DNA of 64,000 nucleotides from Streptococcus equi subsp. equi (GCA_900637675.1 LR134389.1:62001-126000), one strand, 5' to 3'; shown: positions 33,408-43,007, numbered from the stretch's first letter. Program-made: numbers and translations. Notes: generated from the letters alone by a model not told the origin.

Positions 33408-33440
33408 ATTGTATCCTTTGATAAAGAGTTTAAACATCTT

Positions 33441-33640
33441 TTATATTATAGTATCAGATGATAAAAAATCACTGAATGATAGCTGTGTTTGATGTTTGCA
33501 ACATTTTAAAATATCTTTGCAAAAATCATACCTAGACACATACAATCCCACATAAGTTTTAAAAGCATTCAATTGCCTTTTAAGATCTTTATGAGTCATG
33601 TTTGTAAAGATATCCTCTTGCAACAGATCTCTTAATCTCT
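33441..33640 (-). CDS. small ORF or gene remnant, unknown
   Basis: About 60 codons (RQLNAFKTYVGLYVSRYDF; CKDILKCCKHQTQ) with no good start or ribosome site; a stop lies just before. It ends over the MFS promoter. The composition looks protein-like (basic, tyrosine-rich, three cysteines), so it could be the C-terminal scrap of a regulator gene. I do not recognise the family. Confidence 0.25.
33445..33453 (-). promoter_or_regulatory. -10 element of the MFS gene
   Basis: Minus-strand TACTATAAT ends at 33445, about 38 bases before the chosen start. Confidence 0.45.
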
Positions 33641-33841
33641 AATTGTATCCAATAAGAAGCAGCTTTGTCAATACGGAAGCCGAATAGTCTTTTTGCCTTT
33701 CCTTGTCAGCTGGGCAATCATGAGGGCTTTGTGCTTTGATCTTTTGCATCTATAAAAGGGTGAATCTATTGATGAGGTGTTATCGGTAGTGGGGCCTACT
33801 GATGTCAATAACTGACGTCAGATAATTACCTCTTTAATTAG

Positions 33842-33853
33842 AAAAAAAAAAAA
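33842..33853 (+). repeat. A12 homopolymer upstream of the collagen-like gene
   Basis: Twelve A in a row, 117 bases before the collagen-like protein start. Long homopolymers slip during replication and can alter promoter spacing. No gene is seen in 33641-33970 apart from this; it also contains a short palindrome around TGACGTCA (33815). Confidence 0.6.
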
Positions 33854-33970
33854 CGAAACTACGGAGAGAACCTAATAACTGGCTATTTCTTGATATAAGC
33901 CAGCGTGTTAAAATCTTCTTTGGGAGAAAATTTAGAAAAAAATAATATTTCTATCACTAAGGAGAGAAAG

Positions 33971-35191
33971 ATGACAACTAAAGAAAAACAAACAAAACTA
34001 ATGCGCAGGTATGGCATTTTCTCGGTAGTCGTTGCCCTAACAGCTCTAGCAGGTCTAGGAGCAGCTAATGAAGTTAAGGCAACTGCTAAAAAATCTTTAA
34101 ATGAGTTACCTAATCCAGTAGAAATTATTCAATATAATTCAACAAGAACTACTGATAGAGAAGCTAGAAAGTATCTTAATCAATTATATGAGTTTTTGAA
34201 ACCTTATTTAGGAAGTTTAGAAGAAGAAGCTCAAAAAGGAGGGCCACAAGGACCTGTGGGACCTGCTGGTCCTAGAGGTGAACGCGGAGAACCAGGACCT
34301 AAAGGAGACCGAGGTCCTGAGGGCCAAAGAGGTGAGCAAGGCCCAGCGGGGCCTATTGGACCCCAAGGGCCTCGTGGTGACAAGGGTGAAACTGGAGAAA
34401 TTGGACCTAGGGGAGAACAAGGTCCGACCGGTCCTACTGGTAAGCCAGGAGAGCGTGGCCCTAAGGGTGACAGAGGCGAACGCGGCGAAAAAGGCGAGCA
34501 AGGCCAGCGTGGCGAAAAGGGCGAGCAAGGCCAACGTGGCGAAAAAGGTGAACAAGGCCAACGCGGTGAAAAGGGCGAGCAAGGCCAACGTGGCGAAAAA
34601 GGTGAACAAGGCCAACGCGGTGAAAAGGGCGAGCAAGGCCAGCGTGGCGAAAAAGGCGAGCAAGGCCAACGTGGCGAAAAGGGCGAGCAAGGCCAACGTG
34701 GCGAAAAAGGTGAACAAGGCCAACGCGGTGAAAAGGGCGAGCAAGGCCAACGTGGCGAAAAAGGCGAGCAAGGCCAACGTGGCGAAAAAGGTGAACAAGG
34801 CCAACGCGGTGAAAAGGGCGAGCAAGGCCAACGTGGCGAAAAAGGCGAGCAAGGCCAACGTGGCGAAAAAGGTGAACAAGGCCAACGCGGTGAAAAAGGT
34901 GAACAAAGCCAACGCGGTGAAAAGGGCGAGCAAGGAAAGGATACCAAACCATCAGCTCCAAAGGCCCCGGAGCAATCTCCTGCTCCACAGGTACCAAAGA
35001 CTTCAGAGCAGCAGTCAGCTAGTCCTAAGGTACCAGCGCCTAAGTCAGCACCAAGCAAATCAGCGGCTCCAGCAGCTCAAAAGGGTATATTACCAGCTAC
35101 AGGAGAGACAAATCACCCATTCTTCACCCTTGCAGCTCTCGGCGTCATTGCCAGCGCAGGCCTGCTAACTCTAAAAAGAAAAAACAACTAA
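33971..35191 (+). CDS. LPXTG-anchored collagen-like surface protein (Scl type)
   Basis: 406 residues from ATG 33971 (SD AAGGAGAG); an upstream in-frame start at 33905 lacks a ribosome site. Order: YSIRK-like signal peptide (RRYGIFSVVVALTALAG) cut near residue 35, a short helical non-collagenous domain (36-90), a Gly-X-Y domain (about 91-323), a proline/serine/alanine-rich wall region, LPATG at 374-378, hydrophobic helix and KRKNN tail for sortase. Gly-X-Y starts with mixed triplets and then has 16 full copies of GEKGEQGQR (172-315), one with S for G. Streptococcal collagen-like proteins form triple helices on the cell surface and bind host integrins or matrix. The ligand here is unknown. Confidence 0.93.
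   Translation: MTTKEKQTKLMRRYGIFSVVVALTALAGLGAANEVKATAKKSLNELPNPVEIIQYNSTRTTDREARKYLNQLYEFLKPYLGSLEEEAQKGGPQGPVGPAGPRGERGEPGPKGDRGPEGQRGEQGPAGPIGPQGPRGDKGETGEIGPRGEQGPTGPTGKPGERGPKGDRGERGEKGEQGQRGEKGEQGQRGEKGEQGQRGEKGEQGQRGEKGEQGQRGEKGEQGQRGEKGEQGQRGEKGEQGQRGEKGEQGQRGEKGEQGQRGEKGEQGQRGEKGEQGQRGEKGEQGQRGEKGEQGQRGEKGEQGQRGEKGEQSQRGEKGEQGKDTKPSAPKAPEQSPAPQVPKTSEQQSASPKVPAPKSAPSKSAAPAAQKGILPATGETNHPFFTLAALGVIASAGLLTLKRKNN
34484..34939 (+). repeat. 27-bp tandem repeat, 16 full copies plus a partial
   Basis: Units encode GEKGEQGQR with synonymous changes (ggc/ggt, cgt/cgc, gaa/gag) that recur in higher-order blocks, showing repeated expansion by unequal exchange. The length is a multiple of 9 residues, so gain or loss of copies keeps the frame and only changes collagen arm length. 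Confidence 0.95.
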
Positions 35192-35271
35192 ATTAGCTTT
35201 TGCAACTTTCTCCTACTAAATGATAGCCTTTAGCTTGAAGGCGATTGATTAGTTTAAAAGCTGATATGAGC

Positions 35272-35305
35272 ACTAGAGAGGCCCTAATGGGGTCTCTTTT
35301 TGCTT
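35272..35305 (+). terminator. terminator after the collagen-like gene
   Basis: AGAGAggCCC-taat-GGGGTCTCT followed by TTTTTGC, an imperfect stem. The rest of 35192-35684 has no convincing ORF. Confidence 0.5.
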
Positions 35306-35684
35306 GCAGCAGTAGATGTTTTGTCTTCCTCTTTCATGGGGTGATGTAGTTGGTGTGCTTTTGGGTTGAGCCTTTAAGGTTTTTTGTAACTAATATGATG
35401 AGGCAAGTCAGCTGTGTGTATCACCATATCGTTAACTGAGTAAGACGCTTGGGGATCTTAACTACCAGTTTGTTAGCGTGGTGAGCTTTTTGATACGTCT
35501 CGGGAAAACAGATCTTTTTGTCCATTTTCTATGCGAGGCATTTTAAGGTAGGGAATTGTAGAAAAAAGAATTAAGCTAGGTTGGTAATTGTTGTTTTGTC
35601 TGGACCTGGTTGTTTTGGATATGCTTATTGTGATATGATTAATATACTGGATCTGGTAATAGCTGTATCAGGAGGTGTGTTTGT

Positions 35685-36176
35685 ATGGTTGAGTATTGGG
35701 ACATTTATACGATGAATCGTCTTAAGACTGGTAGACTCATGGAGCGTGGAGCTGCTTTTGTAGAGGGTGCTTATCATTTAGTGGTTCACGCCTGTGTCTT
35801 TAATGACAAGGGAGAAATGCTGATTCAGCAGCGGCAAAAGGATAAAGAGGGTTGGCCCAGCTATTGGGATATAACGGTAGGCGGCAGCGCTCTTGCAGGT
35901 GAGACGTCACAAGAGGCAGTGATGAGAGAACTGAAGGAGGAGCTAGGACTTACTCTTGATTTAGCTGGTGTAAGGCCTCATTTTTCAATTACCTTTGATA
36001 ATGGCTTTGACGATACTTTTTTGATTTTGCAGGCTGTTGATGTAAGGAAGCTAGTTCTTCAGACAGAGGAGGTACAGGCTGTTCGATGGGCTAGTCGTGA
36101 TGAGATTTTAGCCATGATTGATGCTGGTATTTTATTCCCTACTTTAAGAGCAAGATTGATATGTGCTTTGAGTTAG
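35685..36176 (+). CDS. Nudix hydrolase
   Basis: 163 residues with the Nudix box GGSALAGETSQEAVMRELKEEL (first half GGSALAGETSQ, second AVMRELKEELG), i.e. Gx5Ex7REUxEExGU. It resembles the YfcD/isopentenyl-diphosphate-isomerase-like group (N-terminal DIYTMNRLKTG .. LVVHACVFNDKGEMLIQQR). Nudix enzymes split nucleoside-diphosphate-linked compounds; the substrate is not known. GGAGGTG precedes the ATG. Confidence 0.88.
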   Translation: MVEYWDIYTMNRLKTGRLMERGAAFVEGAYHLVVHACVFNDKGEMLIQQRQKDKEGWPSYWDITVGGSALAGETSQEAVMRELKEELGLTLDLAGVRPHFSITFDNGFDDTFLILQAVDVRKLVLQTEEVQAVRWASRDEILAMIDAGILFPTLRARLICALS

Positions 36177-36198
36177 TGGGGCAATATGGAGCGATCAA

Positions 36199-36276
36199 GT
36201 GGTCATAGAGACTGCTGCTGTCTTAGCTTTGCTTGCTATGCTAGTAGTTGTCGTTTTTTGGCTGCTGATCTGGTGA
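36199..36276 (+). CDS. tiny hydrophobic ORF (25 aa), unproven
   Basis: GTG start, GGAG seven bases upstream, then VIETAAVLALLAMLVVVVFW and a stop. A single membrane-spanning peptide by composition. It follows the Nudix gene by 22 bases. It may be a chance ORF; no family recognised. Confidence 0.25.
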   Translation: MVIETAAVLALLAMLVVVVFWLLIW

Positions 36277-36395
36277 AGCCTCACGCTAGTAGGGACAAAT
36301 GGTTGGCTGTTTTGATACAAACACGCTGTCTATGCATCATTAGATACTAACTGTATTTATTTGAATTTTTCATGAAGATTGTGTATATTTGATAC

Positions 36396-36401
36396 TATAA
36401 T
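36396..36401 (+). promoter_or_regulatory. -10 element of ispE
   Basis: TATAAT (in GATACTATAATG), 22 bases before the ispE ATG. A -35 is not clear. Confidence 0.5.
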
Positions 36402-36422
36402 GACATCAAATAAAGGAGTATT

Positions 36423-37274
36423 ATGACTGCAATCATTGAGAGAGCTCCTGCAAAAATAAATCTAGGCTTAGATATTCAAGGCAAGCGACCAGATGGCTAT
36501 CATGACCTATCTATGGTTCTAGTTAGTGTAGATCTTTGTGATTATATTACAGTGGATCATTTAGAGGAGGATAGGATTTTATTGACCTCTAATTGCCCTA
36601 GATTGCCTATTAATGAGCACAATGACGTTTACAAGGCGGCTTATTTGCTGAAAGAGCGATTTCAAATCTCAACAGGTGTCTCTATTTTCTTGGATAAGAG
36701 GGTACCTGTTTGTGCTGGTATGGGAGGTGGCTCAAGTGATGCGGCTGCAGCAATCAGAGCATTGAATCAGCTGTGGCAGCTAAAGCTTAGTCCCCGTCAG
36801 ATGATTGACATTGGCATGCAGATTGGTAGCGATGTGCCTTATTGTCTTTTTGCAGGCTGCGCCCAAGTGACTGGCAAAGGCGAGGTGGTTAAGCCAATCA
36901 ATGGCCGCTTGTCCTCTTGGGTGGTTCTAGTGAAGCCAGAATTTGGCATTTCTACTAGAACGATTTTTTGGGATATTGATTGTGAGACGATATCTCGAGT
37001 GCCGATTGAGGATCTGGTTTCAGCCATTGAGGCAGGTGATTATCAGCGCTTGCTTGCAACGATGGGAAATTCCTTAGAGGATATTTCCATTGCTAAACGG
37101 CCGTTTATTCAAAAGGTTAAGGATAAAATGCTGCAGTCAGGAGCAGACATTGCCCTGATGACAGGAAGTGGTCCAACGGTATTTGCCCTATGTCAAACAG
37201 AAAAGCAGGCCAATCGTGTGGTGAATAGCCTGAAAGGCTTTTGTAAGGAAGTCTACAAGGTTAGAACGCTGTAG
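36423..37274 (+). CDS. ispE: IspE-type GHMP kinase (4-diphosphocytidyl-2-C-methyl-D-erythritol kinase)
   Basis: 283 residues with GHMP kinase motifs: ERAPAKINLGLDI at the N terminus, the ATP loop PVCAGMGGGSSDAAAA near residue 97, and the C-terminal MTGSGPTVFAL. IspE acts in the MEP isoprenoid route, which streptococci otherwise lack since they use mevalonate. The homologue is nonetheless usual in streptococci in front of adcR, so its true substrate is open. AAAGGAG precedes the ATG. Confidence 0.88.
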   Translation: MTAIIERAPAKINLGLDIQGKRPDGYHDLSMVLVSVDLCDYITVDHLEEDRILLTSNCPRLPINEHNDVYKAAYLLKERFQISTGVSIFLDKRVPVCAGMGGGSSDAAAAIRALNQLWQLKLSPRQMIDIGMQIGSDVPYCLFAGCAQVTGKGEVVKPINGRLSSWVVLVKPEFGISTRTIFWDIDCETISRVPIEDLVSAIEAGDYQRLLATMGNSLEDISIAKRPFIQKVKDKMLQSGADIALMTGSGPTVFALCQTEKQANRVVNSLKGFCKEVYKVRTL

Positions 37275-37287
37275 ATCAGCCTTGAAG

Positions 37288-37316
37288 TTGCGTCTTTTGG
37301 GGCGTCATGTTATAAT
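37288..37316 (+). promoter_or_regulatory. adcRCB promoter
   Basis: TTGCGT, 17 bases, TATAAT, with the last T shared by the AdcR operator. Confidence 0.75.
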
Positions 37317-37327
37317 TAACTGGTTAA
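37316..37327. promoter_or_regulatory. AdcR operator
   Basis: TTAACTGGTTAA, a perfect match to the AdcR zinc-repressor palindrome TTAACNRGTTAA. It overlaps the -10 end and start point of adcRCB, so zinc-bound AdcR would repress its own operon. Confidence 0.85.
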
Positions 37328-37343
37328 TGAGGAGAGGGAAATC

Positions 37344-37787
37344 ATGACAATTTTAGAAAAAAAGCTTGATAATTTGGTTAATCGTATTTTGTTAAAGGCT
37401 GAAAATCAGCATGAGCTGCTCTTTGGGGCTTGTCAGAGTGATGTCAAATTAACAAATACTCAGGAGCATATTTTGATGCTTTTGTCACAGGAAAAGCTAA
37501 CCAATACAGATTTGGCAAAAAGGCTAAATATCAGTCAAGCAGCAGTAACTAAAGCGATTAAAGGCTTGATCAAGCAAGAAATGCTAGCAGGAACAAAGGA
37601 TACCGTTGATGCTCGAGTAACCTATTTTGAACTGACTGATCTAGCAAGGCCAATCGCTAAGGAGCATACACATCATCACGATAAAACACTAGCTGTTTAT
37701 CATCGTTTGTTGGCACATTTTTCTGCGGAGGAGCAGGTGATTGTTGAAAAATTTATCACTGCTTTTGCGGAGGAGTTAGAAGGGTAA
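37344..37787 (+). CDS. adcR: zinc-responsive MarR-family repressor AdcR
   Basis: 147 residues with a winged helix ([24 protein letters not shown]) and zinc ligands typical of AdcR, including the histidine-rich segment [15 protein letters not shown]. With zinc bound it represses zinc uptake genes. GAGGAG upstream. It is the first gene of adcRCB; the stop lies two bases before adcC. Confidence 0.95.
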   Translation: MTILEKKLDNLVNRILLKAENQHELLFGACQSDVKLTNTQEHILMLLSQEKLTNTDLAKRLNISQAAVTKAIKGLIKQEMLAGTKDTVDARVTYFELTDLARPIAKEHTHHHDKTLAVYHRLLAHFSAEEQVIVEKFITAFAEELEG

Positions 37788-37789
37788 TA

Positions 37790-38509
37790 ATGAGATACAT
37801 ATCGGTGGAAAATCTCTCGTTCCAGTATGACAGTGAGCCTGTTTTAGAGGGAATCAGCTATCATTTGGATAGTGGAGAATTTGTCACATTGACTGGTGAA
37901 AATGGTGCTGCCAAGTCAACCCTGATCAAGGCGACCTTGGGGATTTTAAAGCCAAGGGCTGGGCAGGTGACTATAGCTAAACAGAACATTCATGGGAAAA
38001 AGCTGAGAATTGCTTACTTGCCACAGCAGGTTGCCAGCTTTAATGCAGGCTTTCCGTCGACTGTTTATGAATTTGTTAAATCAGGCAGATATCCTAGAAG
38101 TGGTTGGTTTACCAGACTAAGTAAGCACGATGAGGAGCATGTTCGGACAAGCTTGGAGTCTGTTGGCATGTGGGATAGTCGGCATAAGAGAATAGGGAGT
38201 CTATCAGGTGGTCAAAAGCAGCGTGTGGTTATTGCGCGTATGTTTGCTTCTGACCCCGATATTTTTGTGCTTGATGAGCCGACCACAGGAATGGATAGTG
38301 GAACAACAGATACTTTTTATGAGTTGATGCACCACAGCGCTCATAGACATGGTAAGGCTGTTTTGATGATTACACATGACCCAGAGGAGGTCAAGGCTTA
38401 TGCTGATCGCAATATTCATTTGATTAGAAATCAACGGCTTCCTTGGCGTTGCTTCAACATTCATGATGCTGAGGCTGATGAGAGCAAAGGAGGGTCATTC
38501 CATGCTTGA
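37790..38509 (+). CDS. adcC: zinc ABC transporter ATP-binding protein AdcC
   Basis: 239 residues. Walker A is GENGAAKST, with alanine where GxxGxGKS has its third glycine; signature [13 protein letters not shown]; Walker [15 protein letters not shown]. It powers zinc import with AdcB and a lipoprotein AdcA, which is not encoded here. The 3' end overlaps adcB by 8 bases. Confidence 0.95.
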   Translation: MRYISVENLSFQYDSEPVLEGISYHLDSGEFVTLTGENGAAKSTLIKATLGILKPRAGQVTIAKQNIHGKKLRIAYLPQQVASFNAGFPSTVYEFVKSGRYPRSGWFTRLSKHDEEHVRTSLESVGMWDSRHKRIGSLSGGQKQRVVIARMFASDPDIFVLDEPTTGMDSGTTDTFYELMHHSAHRHGKAVLMITHDPEEVKAYADRNIHLIRNQRLPWRCFNIHDAEADESKGGSFHA

Positions 38510-39311
38510 GATTTTATCTTATGATTTTATGCAGCGTGCTGTTATGGCTGTTGTGGCGATCAGTATCTTTGCTCCGATTTTGGGTATCTTTTTGATTTTG
38601 CGTCGTCAAAGCTTGTTGAGTGATACGCTTAGCCACGTTTCTCTGGCTGGTGTGGCCTTTGGTGTTGTTCTTGGTGTTTCGCCAACCTTCACAACGATTA
38701 TTGTGGTGGTGCTAGCTGCCATCTTGCTAGAATATCTTAGGGTGGTTTATAAGCACTATATGGAGATTTCGACAGCTATCCTAATGTCCTTGGGGCTGGC
38801 TATTTCCTTGATTATCATGAGTAAGTCAACTAGCTCTTCTAGTATGAGCTTGGAGCAATACCTTTTTGGCTCTATCATTACTATTAGTACGGAGCAGGTT
38901 GCTGCCTTATTTGTCATTGCTTTGATTATTTTAGCCTTGACGATATTATTTATTCGTCCAATGTATATCTTGACCTTCGATGAGGACACAGCCTACGTCG
39001 ATGGCTTGCCGGTGCGTGTCATGTCTGTCTTGTTTAATATTGTGACAGGTGTTGCTATTGCTCTAACGATCCCAGCGGCAGGGGCCCTTTTGGTATCAAC
39101 GATTATGGTTTTGCCAGCAAGTATTGCTATGCGGCTTGGGAAAAACTTTAAATCAGTTATTTTTCTTGGGATTATGATTGGCTTTACAGGCATGCTGTCT
39201 GGTATTTTCTTGTCCTATTTTTGGGAAACGCCGGCAAGTGCGACCATTACGATGATTTTTATTGCGATCTTCCTTGTGGTTAACCTGCTGTCCTTTATAC
39301 GTCAAAAATAA
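38502..39311 (+). CDS. adcB: zinc ABC transporter permease AdcB
   Basis: 269 residues from ATG 38502 ([14 protein letters not shown]), after AAAGGAGGG. A longer in-frame reading from 38463 lies inside adcC and has no ribosome site. ABC-3 family permease with about eight membrane helices and the motif [12 protein letters not shown] that contacts the ATPase. Last gene of the operon; no adcA follows, as in other streptococci. Confidence 0.95.
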   Translation: MLEILSYDFMQRAVMAVVAISIFAPILGIFLILRRQSLLSDTLSHVSLAGVAFGVVLGVSPTFTTIIVVVLAAILLEYLRVVYKHYMEISTAILMSLGLAISLIIMSKSTSSSSMSLEQYLFGSIITISTEQVAALFVIALIILALTILFIRPMYILTFDEDTAYVDGLPVRVMSVLFNIVTGVAIALTIPAAGALLVSTIMVLPASIAMRLGKNFKSVIFLGIMIGFTGMLSGIFLSYFWETPASATITMIFIAIFLVVNLLSFIRQK

Positions 39312-39345
39312 TCATCCAAAGCAAGATTTTCCTAGCTGTCTGTGA

Positions 39346-40602
39346 TTAGTAGGTTAGTACAGCGTATTTTTTCTTGCCGCGGCGAATGACGGTCAACTGA
39401 TTGTCAATGCGATCTGCTGTAGATAAGCTGTAATCCAGATCCTGAAGTCGTTCTCCATTGAGGTAGATCGCGCCATTTTGTAAATCCTCACGCGCCTGAC
39501 GTTTTGATGGTGAAATGCCTGCTGTGACTAACATATCCACGATATTTAGGCTGTCTTCTGCTTGAACCTGATAGTTAGGGACATTGCTTAAGCCTTGCTT
39601 AAGCTCAGCTGCTGAAAGGTTTTTGATAGCTCCTGCAAAAAGCTGTTCGGTAATATTGAGGGCTTGCTGGTAGGCTGCCTCTCCATGAACCAGTGTCACC
39701 ACCTCACGCGCAAGTGTCTTTTGAGCAAGGCGCTCATGGCGTGCTGCGTTGAACTGCTCCTCAATAGCAGCAATCTCATCAAGTGATAAGAAGGTGAAGA
39801 TCTTCAGGAAGCGTACCGCATCATCGTCCATAACATTTAACCAGAACTGGTACATCTCGTAAGGAGATGTTTTTTTAGCGTCAAGCCAAATCGCATTACC
39901 CTCTGACTTGCCGAATTTTTTACCTGTTGCATCTGTAATCAATGGCACTGTCATCACATGTCCAGTCTTGTCAGCTTTTTTGCGGAGCAATTCGGTACCT
40001 GCTGTCATATTACCCCACTGGTCAGAGCCGCCGATTTGCAGTGTCACATTGTGCTTAGCATTTAGCTCGTAAAAATCGTAGCCTTGCATGACCTGATATG
40101 CAAATTCGGTGTAGGAAATTCCGGTTTCGATACGTTTTTTCACTGAATCCTTGCTCATCATGTAATTGATAGTGAAGTGCTTGCCGACATCACGAAGGAA
40201 GTCAATAAAGCTAATCTGTGAGAACCAGTCATAGTTGTTGACAAGCTCAGCCTTGTTTTCACCGTTGTCAAAGTCAAGAAAGCAAGAGAGTTGTTCTTTA
40301 ATCTTTTGGCTCCAATCAAGAACGGTTTCCTTGGTTTGTAGGATACGCTCAGCGTCTTTAAAGGACGGATCACCAATCAGCCCAGTTGCCCCACCGACAA
40401 GAGCGTAGGGCTTGTGTCCTGCTAGCTGCAAGCGACGTGATGTCAAAATGGCAACGAGATGACCAAGATGCAGGCTATCAGCTGTTGGATCATAGCCAGT
40501 GTAATAGGATACTTGCCCTTCTGTTAATGCTTTGACAAGGGCTTCTTCATCGGTCGTCTGAAAGACCAAGCCACGAGCTTTGAGTTCTTCAAAAATATTC
40601 AT
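39346..40602 (-). CDS. tyrS: tyrosyl-tRNA synthetase
   Basis: 418 residues, class Ic. HLGH (HIGH equivalent) in [18 protein letters not shown] in the tyrosine pocket, KFGKS in place of KMSKS, and a C-terminal S4-like domain ([21 protein letters not shown]). It charges tRNA-Tyr. The leader is only about 30 bases, so there is no room for a T-box. Confidence 0.97.
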   Translation of the reverse strand: MNIFEELKARGLVFQTTDEEALVKALTEGQVSYYTGYDPTADSLHLGHLVAILTSRRLQLAGHKPYALVGGATGLIGDPSFKDAERILQTKETVLDWSQKIKEQLSCFLDFDNGENKAELVNNYDWFSQISFIDFLRDVGKHFTINYMMSKDSVKKRIETGISYTEFAYQVMQGYDFYELNAKHNVTLQIGGSDQWGNMTAGTELLRKKADKTGHVMTVPLITDATGKKFGKSEGNAIWLDAKKTSPYEMYQFWLNVMDDDAVRFLKIFTFLSLDEIAAIEEQFNAARHERLAQKTLAREVVTLVHGEAAYQQALNITEQLFAGAIKNLSAAELKQGLSNVPNYQVQAEDSLNIVDMLVTAGISPSKRQAREDLQNGAIYLNGERLQDLDYSLSTADRIDNQLTVIRRGKKKYAVLTY

Positions 40603-40636
40603 AGGCTTTCTCCATTTTCTTTATGATTTCCGAATC

Positions 40637-40666
40637 ATTATATCAAAAATGACTGTGGCTGTGCAA
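40637..40666 (-). promoter_or_regulatory. tyrS promoter
   Basis: On the minus strand TTGCAC, 18 bases, TATAAT, about 35 bases before the tyrS ATG. Confidence 0.65.
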
Positions 40667-40680
40667 GCTTAATCAAAGTT

Positions 40681-40689
40681 TGGTATAAT
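40681..40689 (+). promoter_or_regulatory. pbp1b extended -10 promoter
   Basis: TGGTATAAT, 18 bases before the ATG; divergent from the tyrS promoter. Confidence 0.6.
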
Positions 40690-40706
40690 GAAGATTGAGG
40701 TACGTT

Positions 40707-43007
40707 ATGGTGAAATGGAAAAAGAATCAAACAAGCAAAAATCATCAGCGATTAGAATTAGTTGATTTTGGAACGGTCTTTTTGCGCACATTAAAATTCA
40801 TGTCGAGCTTTTTTTATGTAGCTGTCTTTTTATTTGGCATGCTGGGTGCTGGTATGGCCTTTGGCTATTTAGCCAGTCAAATTGACTCGGTAAAAATTCC
40901 AAGTAAGGAAAGTCTTGTCAAGCAGGTTGAATCATTGACCATGATGTCACAGATTACCTATTCAGATAATAGCTTGATTTCAGGCATTGATACGGATCTG
41001 CTTAGGACACCGGTTGCTAATGATGCGATTTCAGACAATATCAAAAAGGCTATTGTCTCAACTGAGGACGACAACTTTCAGCGCCATAATGGCATTGTGC
41101 CAAAGGCGATTTTTCGTGCGACTCTGGCCTCTGTTTTGGGCTTTGGGGAGTCAAGTGGTGGCTCTACGCTGACACAGCAGTTGATTAAGCAGCAAGTCTT
41201 GGGCGATGATCCGACCTTTAGGCGAAAATCAAAGGAAATTATCTATGCACTGGCCTTAGAGCGTTACATGTCAAAGGACGATATTTTATCACATTATTTA
41301 AACGTGTCGCCTTTTGGTCGTAATAATAAGGGACAAAACATTGCAGGTGTGGAGGAGGCTGCGCGTGGCATTTTTGGAGTCTCTGCCAAGGATTTGACGG
41401 TTCCGCAGGCGGCCTTTTTGGCAGGGCTTCCGCAAAGCCCGATTGTTTATTCGCCGTATTTGCCGACAGGGCAGTTAAAATCAGCCGATGATATGGCCTA
41501 TGGGATTAAGCGCCAGCAAAATGTCCTCTACAATATGTATCGAACAGGTGTGCTGACAGAAAAAGAATATCGTGATTATAAGGCATATCCTATTAGCAAT
41601 GATTTTATCAAACCTGAAACAGTCACTGCCAATACTCATGATTACCTCTACTATTCTGTCTTGGCAGAGGCACAAAAGGCCATGTATAGCTATCTGATTA
41701 AGCGAGATAAGGTGCCTGCTAAAGATTTAAAAAATGATGAGACTAAGGCTGCCTATGAGGAGCGAGCCTTAACTGAGCTGCAGCATGGCGGCTACACTGT
41801 CAAAACAACAATCAATAAGCCAATCCATCAGGTGATGCAAAAAGCGGCAGCTCAGTTTGGTGGCTTGTTAGATGATGGCACTGGGACAGTGCAGATGGGC
41901 AATGTCCTAACGGACAATGCTACAGGTGCTGTTTTGGGCTTTATTGGTGGGAGAGACTATGCTCAAAATCAAAACAATCATGCCTTTAATACTGTTCGCT
42001 CTCCAGGCTCTAGCATTAAGCCGATTATTGCTTATGGACCTGCCATTGATCAGGGATTAATGGGAAGTGCTAGTGTCCTATCCAACTATCCGACGACCTA
42101 TTCCAGCGGTCAAAAAATCATGCACGTCGATAGTGAAGGAACAGCAATGATGCCCCTGCAGGAGGCGCTTAATACCTCATGGAATATTCCAGCCTTTTGG
42201 ACTCAAAAGCTGCTGCGTGATAAGGGCGTTGATGTTGAAAACTATATGAGTAAAATGGGATATCGGATTGCTGATTATTCCATTGAAAGTCTGCCACTTG
42301 GTGGTGGGATTGAGACCTCGGTAGCCCAGCAGACCAATGCTTATCAGATGATTGCTAATAATGGTCTTTATCAAAAGCAATATATGGTGGCTAGTATCAC
42401 AGCTAGTGATGGATCCGTTGTTTATCAGCATGAGGCCAAGCCGGTTCGTATTTTCTCAGCTCCGACAGCAACGATTTTACAGGAGCTCTTGAGAGGGCCG
42501 ATTTCATCTGGGGCAACAACCACTTTTAAAAGCCGATTAGCAGGGATCAACCCAAGCCTTGCAGGTGCTGACTGGATAGGTAAAACAGGAACAACCGAAA
42601 ATTATACCGATGTCTGGCTGGTCTTAGCTACTCCAAGGGTTACTTTGGGTGGTTGGGCAGGCCATGATGACAATACCTCGCTTGCACCACTGACGGGATA
42701 CAATAATAATTCAAATTATATGGCTTATTTGGTTAATGCCATCAGTCAGGCTGATCCCAATCTTTTTGGCCTTGGTCAGCGGTTTTCACTGGATCCTGGT
42801 GTTATCAAGGCTTCTGTCTTGAAGGCCACTGGTCTAAAGCCGGGTACAGTGACGATCAATGGCCAAACCATCTCCATCGGTGGAGAGCTAACAACCAGCC
42901 TTTGGGCTCAAAAGGGACCCGGAGCAACTACCTATAGGTTTGCCATTGGTGGAACAGACGCAGACTATCAAAAAGCCTGGGGAGGTTTTAGTGGTAGAAG
43001 AAATTAG
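40707..43007 (+). CDS. pbp1b: bifunctional class A penicillin-binding protein 1b
   Basis: 766 residues from ATG 40707 after GAGG; a TTG four codons earlier is the only alternative. One membrane anchor (about 25-60), a GT51 transglycosylase domain (catalytic Glu in STEDDNFQRH; GGSTLTQQLIKQ), and a transpeptidase domain with SxxK at S435 (SPGSSIKP), SxN in TSWNIP and KTGT in GKTGTTENY. It polymerizes and cross-links peptidoglycan at the outer face of the membrane. Intact and of normal length. Confidence 0.95.
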   Translation: MVKWKKNQTSKNHQRLELVDFGTVFLRTLKFMSSFFYVAVFLFGMLGAGMAFGYLASQIDSVKIPSKESLVKQVESLTMMSQITYSDNSLISGIDTDLLRTPVANDAISDNIKKAIVSTEDDNFQRHNGIVPKAIFRATLASVLGFGESSGGSTLTQQLIKQQVLGDDPTFRRKSKEIIYALALERYMSKDDILSHYLNVSPFGRNNKGQNIAGVEEAARGIFGVSAKDLTVPQAAFLAGLPQSPIVYSPYLPTGQLKSADDMAYGIKRQQNVLYNMYRTGVLTEKEYRDYKAYPISNDFIKPETVTANTHDYLYYSVLAEAQKAMYSYLIKRDKVPAKDLKNDETKAAYEERALTELQHGGYTVKTTINKPIHQVMQKAAAQFGGLLDDGTGTVQMGNVLTDNATGAVLGFIGGRDYAQNQNNHAFNTVRSPGSSIKPIIAYGPAIDQGLMGSASVLSNYPTTYSSGQKIMHVDSEGTAMMPLQEALNTSWNIPAFWTQKLLRDKGVDVENYMSKMGYRIADYSIESLPLGGGIETSVAQQTNAYQMIANNGLYQKQYMVASITASDGSVVYQHEAKPVRIFSAPTATILQELLRGPISSGATTTFKSRLAGINPSLAGADWIGKTGTTENYTDVWLVLATPRVTLGGWAGHDDNTSLAPLTGYNNNSNYMAYLVNAISQADPNLFGLGQRFSLDPGVIKASVLKATGLKPGTVTINGQTISIGGELTTSLWAQKGPGATTYRFAIGGTDADYQKAWGGFSGRRN

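Noticed and set aside
33405-33437. Longer start for the MFS transporter
   Set aside because: ATG 33437 lacks a Shine-Dalgarno and nearly touches the -10 box; ATG 33407 has AAAGGA at correct spacing.
34484-34939. CRISPR-like periodic repeat
   Set aside because: Units are contiguous with no spacers and encode Gly-X-Y triplets.
34217-35168. Long open frames on both strands across the collagen-like repeat
   Set aside because: They arise from the 27-bp repeat, which lacks stops in several frames; no starts, ribosome sites or protein-like composition.
40603-40706. T-box riboswitch before tyrS
   Set aside because: Only about 100 bases separate tyrS and pbp1b, with two promoters in them; no stem I or antiterminator T-box sequence.
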